This document shows positions 37,449-47,172 of a stretch of 64,000 nucleotides of DNA, in pieces. The stretch is taken from positions 111,797 through 175,796 of IMG/VR virus record IMGVR_UViG_3300014911_000001, one strand, 5' to 3'. Positions within the stretch are counted from its first letter, which is position 1, and every line of letters begins with the position of its first letter. The notes under the pieces were generated by a model that was not told the origin of the DNA, did not search any database, and saw nothing but the letters and a program-made list of their open reading frames with translations. The translations under genes and the position numbers were made by a program. Origin of the DNA: a virus.

Positions 37449-39805
37449 GAGCTGTAATTTCTAAGTATAGAGGTTTAGTATCTGATAGCGTAATGCGCAG
37501 AGCATTTCCGCCGTGGGTATATGTCGAACCTGGCGGGCCTCTCTACACGCTTATTGGTACACTATTATCCCTTGCTGAGTCATATGCAAGATATGCTCGC
37601 TATTTACGTCGTAATGATCCATTAAAATCATCATTGCAAGATTTAGTTAATTTGTATTATAAAGCAGTACCTGAAAAGCCTGAATTCTGTAATGTTCGTG
37701 TTGGTGACAATGTATTTAAGATAGCTGTTACGGATGACCACATAGAATTTCTGGGAGCTGATGTAGGATATATTGCACCTGTGGGTGTAATAAGGGTACC
37801 GGAAGGGGTACAAGATTTTATTATTTACAGAAAGGATATGGAGCTTTACCTTGATGTTGTGACATCAAGTGAGCATTATTCGACTAAGTATCCCTTTGAG
37901 GTATTTAAGAAAATGTCTCCGTTTATAGCGGGGACTGTGGTGAAGCGCGGGCTTATCATCACTCCTAAATACACAACCTATACCAAACTTGATACCTTTG
38001 AGGAATCAAAGTCCGATCCTTATTTTACTATCACAAAGAAGATTAAAGTTATTGACCCGTTTCATAAAAGAGATGGAATTTCATTATCATGGGTTCTTAA
38101 TGATGGTGAGGTTATAGAGCATAATTTAGTTGACCCAGCAACATATGAAGCCGCGCCGCTTACTGTTTCTAACTTTATGTTTCCTTATACAGATGACATT
38201 ACTCCTTACAAGTTCCGCATTGAATTTGATAATGGTATAGTCCAGTTGTATAATCCTGTTTCACCGTTTTATATAATTTATGAATATGGATCACCAACAC
38301 CATATATATCGTTTAATCAGTCATATGATTACATCCAAGAGGAAATGGTAACAGATTATCCTGATGAGGTTATTTCTGATGGTACTACGGGGGATATGCA
38401 TCTTGAGGGAAATCATATGGTTGTTGATGTTACATTGAATAATATGGTATCGAGTTGTGATCTCTTAGTAGCGCGGCTTATTTCCCATGCTTATCTGGGT
38501 GACCCCGATGGAATAGAACCAAATGAATCTGATGATGAAGGTCACTATTATAAATTTACTTTCAATCCAGAGCCTTCCGATCCTTATGAATATGGTAATG
38601 GGGAAAACGATAGAGGCCTATTATTTGAGGTTATTTTACAGCGTGCAGAAGCAAGAGTTGATCTGCATGATGCATCGATGACTGATGTAGTTACGTTTCC
38701 TGCTGGTACTGATTTAAAGGATTATTTTACGGTCTCACATGAAGGGTTAGCTATATCCATAAAGCCTAACGGGGCACTACTTGAGACAGCTGAGTATGGA
38801 ACCAGCGACTTTAAGTTTGCATTTACATTTAAGTATGTATTAATATATACAGTAGAAGGTAGTGTGCCGACTGTGGGGCGCTTGCAGTACCTTGATGAGG
38901 TTATAAATTGGGAGGATCCTAATGCATGGGTGATTGGTCCTATGACAGCATATATTGATCATGTTCCTGAGGGTTATGGCGAGCGCTTCATTTTCACTGG
39001 TGGGTTAACGGACTATAAGGTTGTATTGCAAGCGGATGTGCATGAGTATGATCCATCGCATCCCGATATACCTGGACCTGTATTATATGCGAGTGGTACT
39101 GATATAACAGACCTTGTTGAACTGGAGGTATGCGAGGATTATATGCGGTTTGTGCCCAAGATAGAGTTATCATTTAATGGTTTTGAATTCCGAAACTTAA
39201 GTGCAACAGTACCACCTATAAGGGTGCAGGGTACATTGCGTATTGAAACTTTGAACTTTTATACACTTACACCAACTCCAGAGAACACAGTATACATGTC
39301 ATTATCATTATATCCATTTGCAGACAGGACAAAGAATGCGATTTTAAGTAAATATAGTAGATTTACATCGAATGTAAAGATTACGAGTGTAAGGGTTTAT
39401 AACTTTCTTGAATATATTGATAATGTTCTTATTGAGGACGATATTACAGTTCAGGCATTGGGGCCGGTGCGGGCTTATGTGTTAAAGGCATATCCGACGC
39501 GCCTGTTTTTATATTACATGGGGACCAATGATGTAGAATATAGAGATTTTGATAGTAGCATTCGTAGTATTACCCACTTTGATGGATATATTTTTATTGC
39601 ACTTGATGATGGTATTTATGCATATGATTTATATGCTGCTGAGGTAACAAAACTGAGTGATGTTGTGGCTGATAGGATACGTATCGGTCCTGATAACAAG
39701 TTATATATTCTTAAGGGTTCAAGAATCACAGTATGTGAGTTAGTAAGAAATAGAGCTTTTTATAATGGTGCAGAGATAGTATCATTTTATTCTATTGTAG
39801 AATAA
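37445..39805 (+). CDS. Baseplate periphery protein in the gpI position, with beta-rich body
   Basis: 786 residues. The first ~75 are helical ('FPPWVYVEPGGPLYTLIGTL', then 'YARYARYLRRNDPLKSSLQD') and could anchor it to the J protein as the N-terminus of gpI/gp7-type proteins does. The rest is mainly beta with many Tyr, Asp and Pro. The end (~715-786) looks like one or two beta-propeller blades: 'SIRSITHFDGYIFIALDDGI' then 'YAYDLYAAEV' and 'IRIGPDNKLYILKGSRITV'. No catalytic motif seen. Probable structural link between baseplate and fibres. Confidence 0.4.
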   Translation: MRAVISKYRGLVSDSVMRRAFPPWVYVEPGGPLYTLIGTLLSLAESYARYARYLRRNDPLKSSLQDLVNLYYKAVPEKPEFCNVRVGDNVFKIAVTDDHIEFLGADVGYIAPVGVIRVPEGVQDFIIYRKDMELYLDVVTSSEHYSTKYPFEVFKKMSPFIAGTVVKRGLIITPKYTTYTKLDTFEESKSDPYFTITKKIKVIDPFHKRDGISLSWVLNDGEVIEHNLVDPATYEAAPLTVSNFMFPYTDDITPYKFRIEFDNGIVQLYNPVSPFYIIYEYGSPTPYISFNQSYDYIQEEMVTDYPDEVISDGTTGDMHLEGNHMVVDVTLNNMVSSCDLLVARLISHAYLGDPDGIEPNESDDEGHYYKFTFNPEPSDPYEYGNGENDRGLLFEVILQRAEARVDLHDASMTDVVTFPAGTDLKDYFTVSHEGLAISIKPNGALLETAEYGTSDFKFAFTFKYVLIYTVEGSVPTVGRLQYLDEVINWEDPNAWVIGPMTAYIDHVPEGYGERFIFTGGLTDYKVVLQADVHEYDPSHPDIPGPVLYASGTDITDLVELEVCEDYMRFVPKIELSFNGFEFRNLSATVPPIRVQGTLRIETLNFYTLTPTPENTVYMSLSLYPFADRTKNAILSKYSRFTSNVKITSVRVYNFLEYIDNVLIEDDITVQALGPVRAYVLKAYPTRLFLYYMGTNDVEYRDFDSSIRSITHFDGYIFIALDDGIYAYDLYAAEVTKLSDVVADRIRIGPDNKLYILKGSRITVCELVRNRAFYNGAEIVSFYSIVE

Positions 39806-39806
39806 T

Positions 39807-41432
39807 ATGAGAAGTGCTGGTTATTTAAATATAGCGGCTTATTTTGATGCGGTACCAAATAGGGAGCTACAACAAGCAGAGATATCATACTTGTGGAGGC
39901 GTATTGGTGGTGCGCCTCTGACGCTTCATTATATGTCGCTGAATCGCATATTGATGGCGTTCTTGATGAAGGATTTTGATGTTATTAATTACCGTTTTCC
40001 ATTTAGAGTTGATAGATTATCATTATTTGCTTATAGGAAAAGGGGTAAAGATTGGAAATATAAAGTATATGAGGATATTGAAGCCGCCGCCTCCCTTATA
40101 GATAAATATGAAGAGGGCGATGACTATCCATTCTTTCCCGTAAGGACCGAAAATTCATACATGATTGTACCTTATCCGGGGTATGAGATCCTTTATATTG
40201 GTGATAATGGTCAAGAACTTTTTGAAGCGCCAGCTCCATCGACAGATAGATTGGTTTATTCAGCATTGTATTGGGCCTTGTTATATGCTGATGATTATGG
40301 GTATTTACCTAAATCAATTGAGGAGCATATTATTAATTGTTTGTTAAAGAGACCAACGACGATGGCGGGCTTCGAACCTTATGCTTATGACGTGGCTGAA
40401 TATGATGTTAATATGGGTTCCTATCCTCTTATGACTGGAGCCCGTGTTGCGTATCCTGATAAGGATTTTAATATTGATACATCTAAGCCGGCGCCCGGCT
40501 TATGCTTCGGTCTGGAGGTGGATGACATAGAGGTTGATGCTGAGGATTATCGTTTTGTTATGACTGACGGCGGCTTCATCATAGGCGGCCGCTTCCTACA
40601 CACAGGATTATATGATGTTTATGTTTATGATATTTCTAAATATGAATGGGACGACGGAGAAGGTACATGGATACCAGTCGGGCCATATGAAGAGCCGATA
40701 GATCTGAAATTATCAGTCCCTCTTTCATTTCCTCACCTTATTTTTGCTTTTGAGAAACCATATATGTTTTCTCACCACTATGTTCGTATTGATCCGGCGC
40801 CCGGTGATAGCTTTGAAGTGCCATTTATGGATCCTCCGTTGCCTTATTCGTTGGAGGGGGCTTATACGCCTTATTCCGGATCATATCACGATGCCATGTA
40901 CGGTAATCCAACCGTTTTAGATGAGCATCTTTTGAAGTGTGTCGATCCGGATCATCCTGAGCGTTACAGTTATTCGATCCTTGATGTAGATCTTATTAGG
41001 ATTCATCATTGTGGATACAGGACATACATTTATATATTTATTCTGCGGCATGATGAGCTACAAAAGTTAAATAAAAGCGTTGATAGTGTTAAATATGATG
41101 TTTTGGATGGATTAACATTAGGGGTTGTTGGTATTGATGATGACTTTTCAGATACTACCATAGAGATTAAAGGTAATCCTGATCCGTTATATTTATCGTC
41201 TAGTTATGAGTGGTTGACATTAAAGGTAAAGAAGGATGGTGTGTTTTTAGATGCTGTTGTTGTTAAAGCATATGATGATTCAGATAGCCGTATTGTAATG
41301 CATCATGCCAATCTTGCTCCTGATTACGGTGCATCTGATGTCTATCCTATTATGACAACATGGTTTGGGTATGCTTTAGTAGGTGTTGAGGATAGTTCAC
41401 GTATTGATCATTTTGTGGTTGAAAAGATTTAA
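39807..41432 (+). CDS. Unknown tail/baseplate structural protein (541 aa)
   Basis: Starts one base after the previous stop. A short helical N-terminus ('LQQAEISYLWRRIGGAPLTL', 'SLNRILMAFLMKDFDVI') is followed by a Tyr/Asp/Pro-rich, beta-dominated body with 'DVAEYDVNMGSYPLMTGARV' and 'PHLIFAFEKPYMFSHHYV'. There is no signal peptide or membrane segment. I recognise no family. By context it is part of the outer baseplate. Confidence 0.4.
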   Translation: MRSAGYLNIAAYFDAVPNRELQQAEISYLWRRIGGAPLTLHYMSLNRILMAFLMKDFDVINYRFPFRVDRLSLFAYRKRGKDWKYKVYEDIEAAASLIDKYEEGDDYPFFPVRTENSYMIVPYPGYEILYIGDNGQELFEAPAPSTDRLVYSALYWALLYADDYGYLPKSIEEHIINCLLKRPTTMAGFEPYAYDVAEYDVNMGSYPLMTGARVAYPDKDFNIDTSKPAPGLCFGLEVDDIEVDAEDYRFVMTDGGFIIGGRFLHTGLYDVYVYDISKYEWDDGEGTWIPVGPYEEPIDLKLSVPLSFPHLIFAFEKPYMFSHHYVRIDPAPGDSFEVPFMDPPLPYSLEGAYTPYSGSYHDAMYGNPTVLDEHLLKCVDPDHPERYSYSILDVDLIRIHHCGYRTYIYIFILRHDELQKLNKSVDSVKYDVLDGLTLGVVGIDDDFSDTTIEIKGNPDPLYLSSSYEWLTLKVKKDGVFLDAVVVKAYDDSDSRIVMHHANLAPDYGASDVYPIMTTWFGYALVGVEDSSRIDHFVVEKI

Positions 41433-41463
41433 ATTTTATGTATAATAATATTGGAGGGTTAAC

Positions 41464-44400
41464 ATGGGTTTCTCAATAATACCATCGGATCATTATATAA
41501 AGCCCGGTCGGATAACAGCGGCAGATATTAACCGGGCGTTTGATGATATAAATAATAGGCTTGGTGGCTCAAATTATGTTTTGCCGCTCCTTGTTGCAGA
41601 TACCAATATTATTTATCTTTCGCGTATTAGTGAATGGGGTCCTGATGATGTTGAGGTGCATGTAAGGGATGTCACACCTTATTCTGTTGATCCAGCAACA
41701 AGAACAGGTACACTTAAGATATTACCAAGCATCCCTACCGGTAGTTGTGTAAAGGATACCTCCACATGGGAGGTTACTATTGAAGGTACAACGATCGGAT
41801 CCGGGACATTCGATGGAGCAACACATGAGTTTAGTGGTATAGCTTTATATGGTAAGACAATAACAGTACATTTTCATTTTGATTTTGATGATACAGTTGG
41901 ATTTTTAGACGTAAGGGAGAAGGTTTTATTTAATTTCCAGCTTGCTGTAGAAGCGTTGACTGATGCTACTGATAAGCCTTGGAGTTATTATACAATTGTT
42001 GGACGTGCCGAACCGCTGCCTTCATTTGCGTCTTCATATCCCCATGTGCTTGTCAGATTTGATTCGAGGGTTGTTGAGACAGATGCTACAGGAACGGCTA
42101 TGGTTACCGGTACTGTATATTTTTCATGGGGTAGTGATACGACAGGTACACATTGGGAAATTTATAAGGTTATTGATGGCGCAGAGACACTAATATCATC
42201 GGGAACTGATGCCATATCAGAAAAAGATTTTAGTTTTAATGTTACTCTTACGGATGAGCGGGAGAAGGAGGTTATTTTAAAGGTTATTCTTGGTAATAGT
42301 ACATTCCCTAATGTGACCTTTACTGATAAGTGTTGGGTGATAACTGATGTATCTGATGCCTTACCTTTAATTGAACAGATACCTTCATGTGTTGTTATGC
42401 CTCCATTGTGGGAATCATTCTATACTGTCGGTTCAAATACTTATGTCTATACATTCTATCTAACTACATCAGCTACCCATTGGGTTGGTATCGATGATGA
42501 TAAGCGCGCGCTTAAATTAAATATAGAAAACGACGATTACGAAATCAAGAAGACTGATGGTACATGGGCAACAATTGCTGATGCCGTTGAGAAGGTAATA
42601 GCTATTGCACATACGCGTAATACAAGTGGTGGCGAGAGTGTTTATGTATATGATCCTTATACATTAGATAGCTATATTTATGCGGGTGATGGTACCATAC
42701 CTTCTGGGGAAACTCTACTATATGTTGATTTCCTTGTAATGTTATCGAAGCAATATGATTACAGTTATATCAAATCACCCGGTGGTACTTATACTTATAA
42801 CGATAGCCCTATAGAATTTTTATATACAATCGCTGAGCATGATACCAGCTTCATGGTTATTGGTAGTAGATCGCATACAACACATGTTCATTATTATCCC
42901 ATTTTATCATCTTGTATTGCATTTTTCGATCCTACTAATGTGAGTATGGAAAGTGGTAGTGCCGCCAGTACCCTTAGGGCTATTATTCTAAATGCTCCAC
43001 TACAAGAAGCTGATCTTGTGCGATATGGGTTTATTAGTGGATCTGCATCACCAACATCGAAAATTGAGTATCAATATGTTATATCATGTTTGGAGGCTCC
43101 TGCAGGGGTTACTGTTGAAATATATGATGATAGTGATGATAATTGGCACCCTATTACATCAAGTAGTTATACTATTAGTATAGGCGAACTTGATGCCGTG
43201 CCGGCTTATTATAGTTTTCCTGTACGAGTTATTGGTAGTGCTACGGCTAATATTCTGTTCAATGTTGAATTAGTTGCAAAGTATCATGATGCATCAGGTA
43301 CCGAATCGACTGTGCTAATAGAGCGCAGGCATATTGCATTGGCTACATTTTTGTCTGGAGGCGCGGCGGCTTATGCAACCTCCCTTTCGTTACCCCGTAC
43401 CAATTTTATGGTCTATGTTGGTGGGTATGGTATGGGCATACCAACAATTTCGAAACCAGATATTAGTGATGTCTATTTAGATAGTAGTACTCATTTATAT
43501 TATCTTGGGTTAATTGCGCGGGAACCATTGAAGATCATTTATGGAGATACCACAGGAGATATTGTAGGAGGCGAATCGAGGCTTGGTGGCGTAACACTGG
43601 AGGACATGTCGGCATCTATGCTTGGGTATCGTCTTGATACAGATATCCTGTTACCAGCAGGGGTATTAAAGAGTGAGATCTATGTTGCTTATGACCCATC
43701 ATCAAAGCATATAATAATAAGTAGTGAGTTTACAGGTGGTTGCATTCCAATAGGTGTACTAATAATCGAGCGTTATGCTGAAAATCTGTATCCATCATTG
43801 AAATTCATTCCCTATGTACATACATATGTATATGAGGCAACACGTGGTTTAGAGGTCGGCCGCTTCGGTTTAGTAGATAAGGTTGGAGTAGATAGTCCTG
43901 TTATTGTTGCGACGACGCATTTTGAGAATGCTGATGATTTGACAAACTTGCTTGCGCTTATGAATACTGGTGACAGTTGTTTGCTTATTGGTGAGAATTA
44001 TGCGAGTAGCGATTCCTTAAGATTCCCTTATGTAATGGGTGTAAGGAAACTTGCTGAAGATAAGGTGAAGCTTACGATGCTTACTGATGTGGGTATGGCA
44101 ACTGTTTTAATGGAGAGTGCAAGCAGATATGTCTATCCAGTTCTTGATGTCTTTAGAATTTATTATGTAGATGCTAGCGGTAATTTTAGTGCCACGCCGC
44201 CACCTCCGACAGCGGTCTATCATGCTGTAGGCCCTCCAGGGAGTATAATTAGTACCAGTGTGCTGGGAGATGATGCAAAGATTTTTGAGAATATTGGCAA
44301 TCAACTTATTATTCTAGTAGAGCCATACATTTATGTTGATAAAACATTACTTCCTGATCCCAGTGTTAATATAGTAGGCATGCAAGTTGTTGGTGGTGGT

Positions 44401-44583
44401 CAATATATGGGAGGATTCTTAATGCTTTCCCATTATATATTATTGACGGATGATCATGGGAGTGGTTATTTCCTGTCAGTACCAGCGAGGATAATAGTAT
44501 TTGGCTCTATGTATCATGCCCTTGGTGGTTGGGGTGCACCGAGTACACCTGGTAGTCCATTTACACCGACAGCACATGATTAA
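41464..44583 (+). CDS. Large beta-rich tail protein (1039 aa)
   Basis: One of the few genes in this half with its own spacer (31 bases) and a strong SD (TTGGAGGG, 7 bases before ATG 41464). The N-terminus 'IKPGRITAADINRAFDDINN' is a helix often seen at the virion-attachment end of fibre proteins. It is followed by at least four Ig-like or jelly-roll-like beta segments rich in Ser, Thr, Asp and Tyr, with Pro/Gly turns. The end is Pro/Gly/Thr-rich (GGWGAPSTPGSPFTPTAHD). No enzyme motif seen. Probably a tail-fibre or baseplate-fibre component. Confidence 0.45.
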   Translation: MGFSIIPSDHYIKPGRITAADINRAFDDINNRLGGSNYVLPLLVADTNIIYLSRISEWGPDDVEVHVRDVTPYSVDPATRTGTLKILPSIPTGSCVKDTSTWEVTIEGTTIGSGTFDGATHEFSGIALYGKTITVHFHFDFDDTVGFLDVREKVLFNFQLAVEALTDATDKPWSYYTIVGRAEPLPSFASSYPHVLVRFDSRVVETDATGTAMVTGTVYFSWGSDTTGTHWEIYKVIDGAETLISSGTDAISEKDFSFNVTLTDEREKEVILKVILGNSTFPNVTFTDKCWVITDVSDALPLIEQIPSCVVMPPLWESFYTVGSNTYVYTFYLTTSATHWVGIDDDKRALKLNIENDDYEIKKTDGTWATIADAVEKVIAIAHTRNTSGGESVYVYDPYTLDSYIYAGDGTIPSGETLLYVDFLVMLSKQYDYSYIKSPGGTYTYNDSPIEFLYTIAEHDTSFMVIGSRSHTTHVHYYPILSSCIAFFDPTNVSMESGSAASTLRAIILNAPLQEADLVRYGFISGSASPTSKIEYQYVISCLEAPAGVTVEIYDDSDDNWHPITSSSYTISIGELDAVPAYYSFPVRVIGSATANILFNVELVAKYHDASGTESTVLIERRHIALATFLSGGAAAYATSLSLPRTNFMVYVGGYGMGIPTISKPDISDVYLDSSTHLYYLGLIAREPLKIIYGDTTGDIVGGESRLGGVTLEDMSASMLGYRLDTDILLPAGVLKSEIYVAYDPSSKHIIISSEFTGGCIPIGVLIIERYAENLYPSLKFIPYVHTYVYEATRGLEVGRFGLVDKVGVDSPVIVATTHFENADDLTNLLALMNTGDSCLLIGENYASSDSLRFPYVMGVRKLAEDKVKLTMLTDVGMATVLMESASRYVYPVLDVFRIYYVDASGNFSATPPPPTAVYHAVGPPGSIISTSVLGDDAKIFENIGNQLIILVEPYIYVDKTLLPDPSVNIVGMQVVGGGQYMGGFLMLSHYILLTDDHGSGYFLSVPARIIVFGSMYHALGGWGAPSTPGSPFTPTAHD

Positions 44584-45632
44584 TGTATAAGTATGTTGAC
44601 ATAGAGGAAGCCGGCAGCAATGTTATCCCTTTGTTTACGATGCATGGGCATACTATGCCGTGGGTTGTGCATAATGTATTTGCTAGTGAAGAGGGCTATG
44701 CTGCAACGGGTTATTACCTCCATCCATTTGATGTCAGTGGTATTAAATATTACTTTTATCATGAGCTTCCATCGGTGCCATCTACATTGAATGTTTATAG
44801 AATTGATGGGGTGCCATTGATTGAACATGTTGATTATGATTTAGTTGGTAATAGAGTTTATCTTGATTGGTATTGGAGGTATGAGTCTATTATTATTGAA
44901 GCCGATGGTGTGAAGTTAGCTGCTGATTGGATACCATATGAATTGTCAACAGATCCGGTGGCTGATGCTAAGCGACATCATTTTCTTGTTCCTGTTGGAG
45001 ATATAATCGAATTTGACGGTTCGGAAGCGGGGCTTCACTATTATTATCCGCGTCTTATCCCTAGGAAGGTTTCGATGCCGCCTGTTTATTATGACAGGTT
45101 TGATTTAGTCTGGACGCCGCCTTCTGATACCACATTATATGTTAAAGCGAAGCGGAAGAGATTTATAATTTATCAAACGGTGCCATATGTGACGCTAGAT
45201 TTGGCACACTATTATACATGGGATGGTTCTACATATGTTGAGCATGATGTTAGTGATGTATTATATTTTAGGAACACTGGAGAGATAAAGTTTGATGATT
45301 ATGTGCCATATGATGAAATAAGTTTCAAGGTTGTATCTATCGACGGGATTGTTATGAATTTAAATATAAATCCTTCAAATCTTGAGTTATTGTCGAGAAC
45401 TGAGTACATGCCGTCATTTTTAGTTGGTTATGCCATTACATCTGATGAGTTTATTGTATCAGTTAGAGGATTTGACCACCACATTCATTACTATGATTTT
45501 GGAGATATTAGGTCTGAGTTACATGGTATTACTGATGTTTTTTGGTTGTGTGAATATAGATTATTAGATCCTTTGAAACGGTTGATGATGGTAAAGCATG
45601 ATGTCCATCGAAGGAGAGGAGGGTATGTATAG
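44583..45632 (+). CDS. Unknown beta-rich tail protein (349 aa)
   Basis: TAATG-coupled to the preceding large gene. Beta-rich with frequent Tyr, His and Asp; segments such as 'GIKYYFYHELPSVPSTLNVY' and 'YDEISFKVVSIDGIVMNLNI' suggest stacked sandwich domains. The C-terminus is short and basic (KHDVHRRRGGYV). It begins a run of small overlapping genes and is probably a member of the same peripheral assembly. Confidence 0.4.
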   Translation: MYKYVDIEEAGSNVIPLFTMHGHTMPWVVHNVFASEEGYAATGYYLHPFDVSGIKYYFYHELPSVPSTLNVYRIDGVPLIEHVDYDLVGNRVYLDWYWRYESIIIEADGVKLAADWIPYELSTDPVADAKRHHFLVPVGDIIEFDGSEAGLHYYYPRLIPRKVSMPPVYYDRFDLVWTPPSDTTLYVKAKRKRFIIYQTVPYVTLDLAHYYTWDGSTYVEHDVSDVLYFRNTGEIKFDDYVPYDEISFKVVSIDGIVMNLNINPSNLELLSRTEYMPSFLVGYAITSDEFIVSVRGFDHHIHYYDFGDIRSELHGITDVFWLCEYRLLDPLKRLMMVKHDVHRRRGGYV

Positions 45633-46044
45633 TATTGGCGAGACAGCCATTATACCGGTTTTATTTTTTGATGAATCGTATAGTTTGATGGATCCTGTTG
45701 AATTGGAAGGAGAGTGTGTTACTCTTACGATGTATCGTCTTGATGCAGCGCCGTCCGTAGCAAAGTTTATTGATGACTTTAGATGGATACACACAGGAGC
45801 TGCGGGCTTATATGATCTGGAGGTCATTGTTGAAGAAAATATACTAAGTGGTGGAGATTATTATATTGGGGCAACGAGATATGATGTGGGTATTTATGCA
45901 TTGAAGGTTAAGCCGCGGCTTCCTGGCACTTATTATATTGTTGTAGAGGCTCATGCATCTGGTCTTGCTAGCGAATGTGTTTTACAAACCTTTACTGTAA
46001 GATTCATAGAGAAGAGAGATCCATCATTATTATTAATGGAATGA
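45625..46044 (+). CDS. Small Ig-like tail protein (139 aa)
   Basis: ATG 45625 is preferred over the in-frame ATGs at 45598/45601 because a strong purine-rich SD (GGAGAGGAGGG, 45613-45623) lies just before it. A single Ig-like sandwich is visible: 'IIPVLFFDESYSLMDPVELE', 'ECVTLTMYRLD', 'AAGLYDLEVIVEENILSGGD' and 'PGTYYIVVEAHASG', finishing 'LQTFTVRF'. This resembles cohesin-like or invasion-type Ig domains. Overlaps the next gene by ATGA. Confidence 0.5.
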   Translation: MYSIGETAIIPVLFFDESYSLMDPVELEGECVTLTMYRLDAAPSVAKFIDDFRWIHTGAAGLYDLEVIVEENILSGGDYYIGATRYDVGIYALKVKPRLPGTYYIVVEAHASGLASECVLQTFTVRFIEKRDPSLLLME

Positions 46045-46445
46045 GTGAGTTATCAACAGCGCGCGGGCTTCACCGTATAGTAATATCATTACCTGATGAT
46101 ACATATACGGCAACTATAAAGCGATTTAAGGATTCGTTATTGTATGAGGAGTCAGTTAATCTCGAGAAGCTTGATACAGAAAAATATCTTCTGGAATTCG
46201 TTGATAAATCGAGTGATGACGGCTTGATATTTATCCAAGTTGTTAATTCTGTTGGTGATGTAGTGGCTTTTGAGGCTATTGGGGTGAGTGAGGTAAAAAC
46301 GGATGTGTTGTGGTTAGTTGGTTATGCAGATACCTATGGTGTGCGTTATCCATTGGCAAAGGATGCATTTGTTATATTAAATCATAGTGATTTACATTAT
46401 CTGATAAGGAAGAAATTAAAAGGTAACAGGTTTGGGAGGTCATAA
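46041..46445 (+). CDS. Unknown small tail protein (134 aa)
   Basis: ATG 46041 overlaps the previous TGA; the frame stays open upstream but only inside the previous gene. It is a beta-rich domain ('GLHRIVISLPDDTYTATIKR', 'GLIFIQVVNSVGDVV') with a helical, basic end 'LHYLIRKKLKGNRFGRS'. It has the size and pattern of a single sandwich domain. No family recognised. TAATG-coupled to the next gene. Confidence 0.4.
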   Translation: MSELSTARGLHRIVISLPDDTYTATIKRFKDSLLYEESVNLEKLDTEKYLLEFVDKSSDDGLIFIQVVNSVGDVVAFEAIGVSEVKTDVLWLVGYADTYGVRYPLAKDAFVILNHSDLHYLIRKKLKGNRFGRS

Positions 46446-46942
46446 TGAATGTTGCGGTTGATAGATTCGTTGTCTTGCCTATAACATTTAGAACTAGTGG
46501 TGGGTATGCTACATTAGATCCATCTACGAATATAGATGTGGACATCACATATCTTCCGAATTTCGATAGTGATGATGGATCGACGGCAGTCAGTACATAT
46601 AATATTTTTAACCCCCTAAGTGACCCGAATGTTTGCATTCTATCCTTCCTGTCATCGAAGAGGGGCATCTATATGGTAAAGGTAACATATACAGGGACTG
46701 AAGTATTATCAGAACCACCAACTAAGTATTTTGTTGTAACATGTGGTAATGATTATGATCCACCGCTAAAGCATACATATGTATATAATCCTCTAACTGG
46801 TAACGTATCTGAGGTTCATACAGATTATTATAAAGATAGTGAGAGTACCGAAACCATCTTCAGGAAGAAGATTGTTGGTTTCGTCTATGAAGAGGATGGT
46901 GGTGAAGCACGGCTTAATGAGGTGACGGATAAGAACGAATGA
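46445..46942 (+). CDS. Small Ig-like tail protein (165 aa)
   Basis: Beta-rich, with an Ig-type arrangement: 'VLPITFRTSGGYATLDPSTN', 'VDITYLPNF', 'CILSFLSSKRGIYMVKVTYT', 'TKYFVVTCG'. An extended acidic C-terminal arm follows (~115-165). The pattern resembles the 139-aa protein two genes upstream, suggesting related building blocks. Coupled to both neighbours. Confidence 0.4.
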   Translation: MNVAVDRFVVLPITFRTSGGYATLDPSTNIDVDITYLPNFDSDDGSTAVSTYNIFNPLSDPNVCILSFLSSKRGIYMVKVTYTGTEVLSEPPTKYFVVTCGNDYDPPLKHTYVYNPLTGNVSEVHTDYYKDSESTETIFRKKIVGFVYEEDGGEARLNEVTDKNE

Positions 46943-47172
46943 TACGTAAGGAAAGAGAGACATATGCTGGGGCTGTCTATGTAACTGGTATACCGATGCC
47001 TCTGACACCGAGGGCATTTGATGGATTATACATTGGGGGGCTTCTTTTGCCTTACTATGTCCCTAATGAGTTCTATGATCGGTTGCAAACAGATGCTGTT
47101 AACTTTATAAATTCTGTTTTTGACTTCTGGAGGCCGGCGGGCTTATGTCGCTACATCTATTTGAAAGATTAG
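46939..47172 (+). CDS. Unknown 77-aa tail protein
   Basis: ATGA-coupled to the previous gene and overlapping the next by 28 bases. Compact sequence with 'AGAVYVTGIPMPLTPRAFDG' and a helix 'EFYDRLQTDAVNFINSVFDF'. No signal peptide or clear membrane segment. The short open frame is supported by tight coupling on both sides. Confidence 0.5.
   Translation: MIRKERETYAGAVYVTGIPMPLTPRAFDGLYIGGLLLPYYVPNEFYDRLQTDAVNFINSVFDFWRPAGLCRYIYLKD

Noticed and set aside
41433-41463. TATAAT-like promoter before the 1039-aa gene
   Set aside because: The spacer contains tgtataataat, but no convincing -35 box at the right distance, and such AT-rich words are common in this sequence. I assign no promoters.
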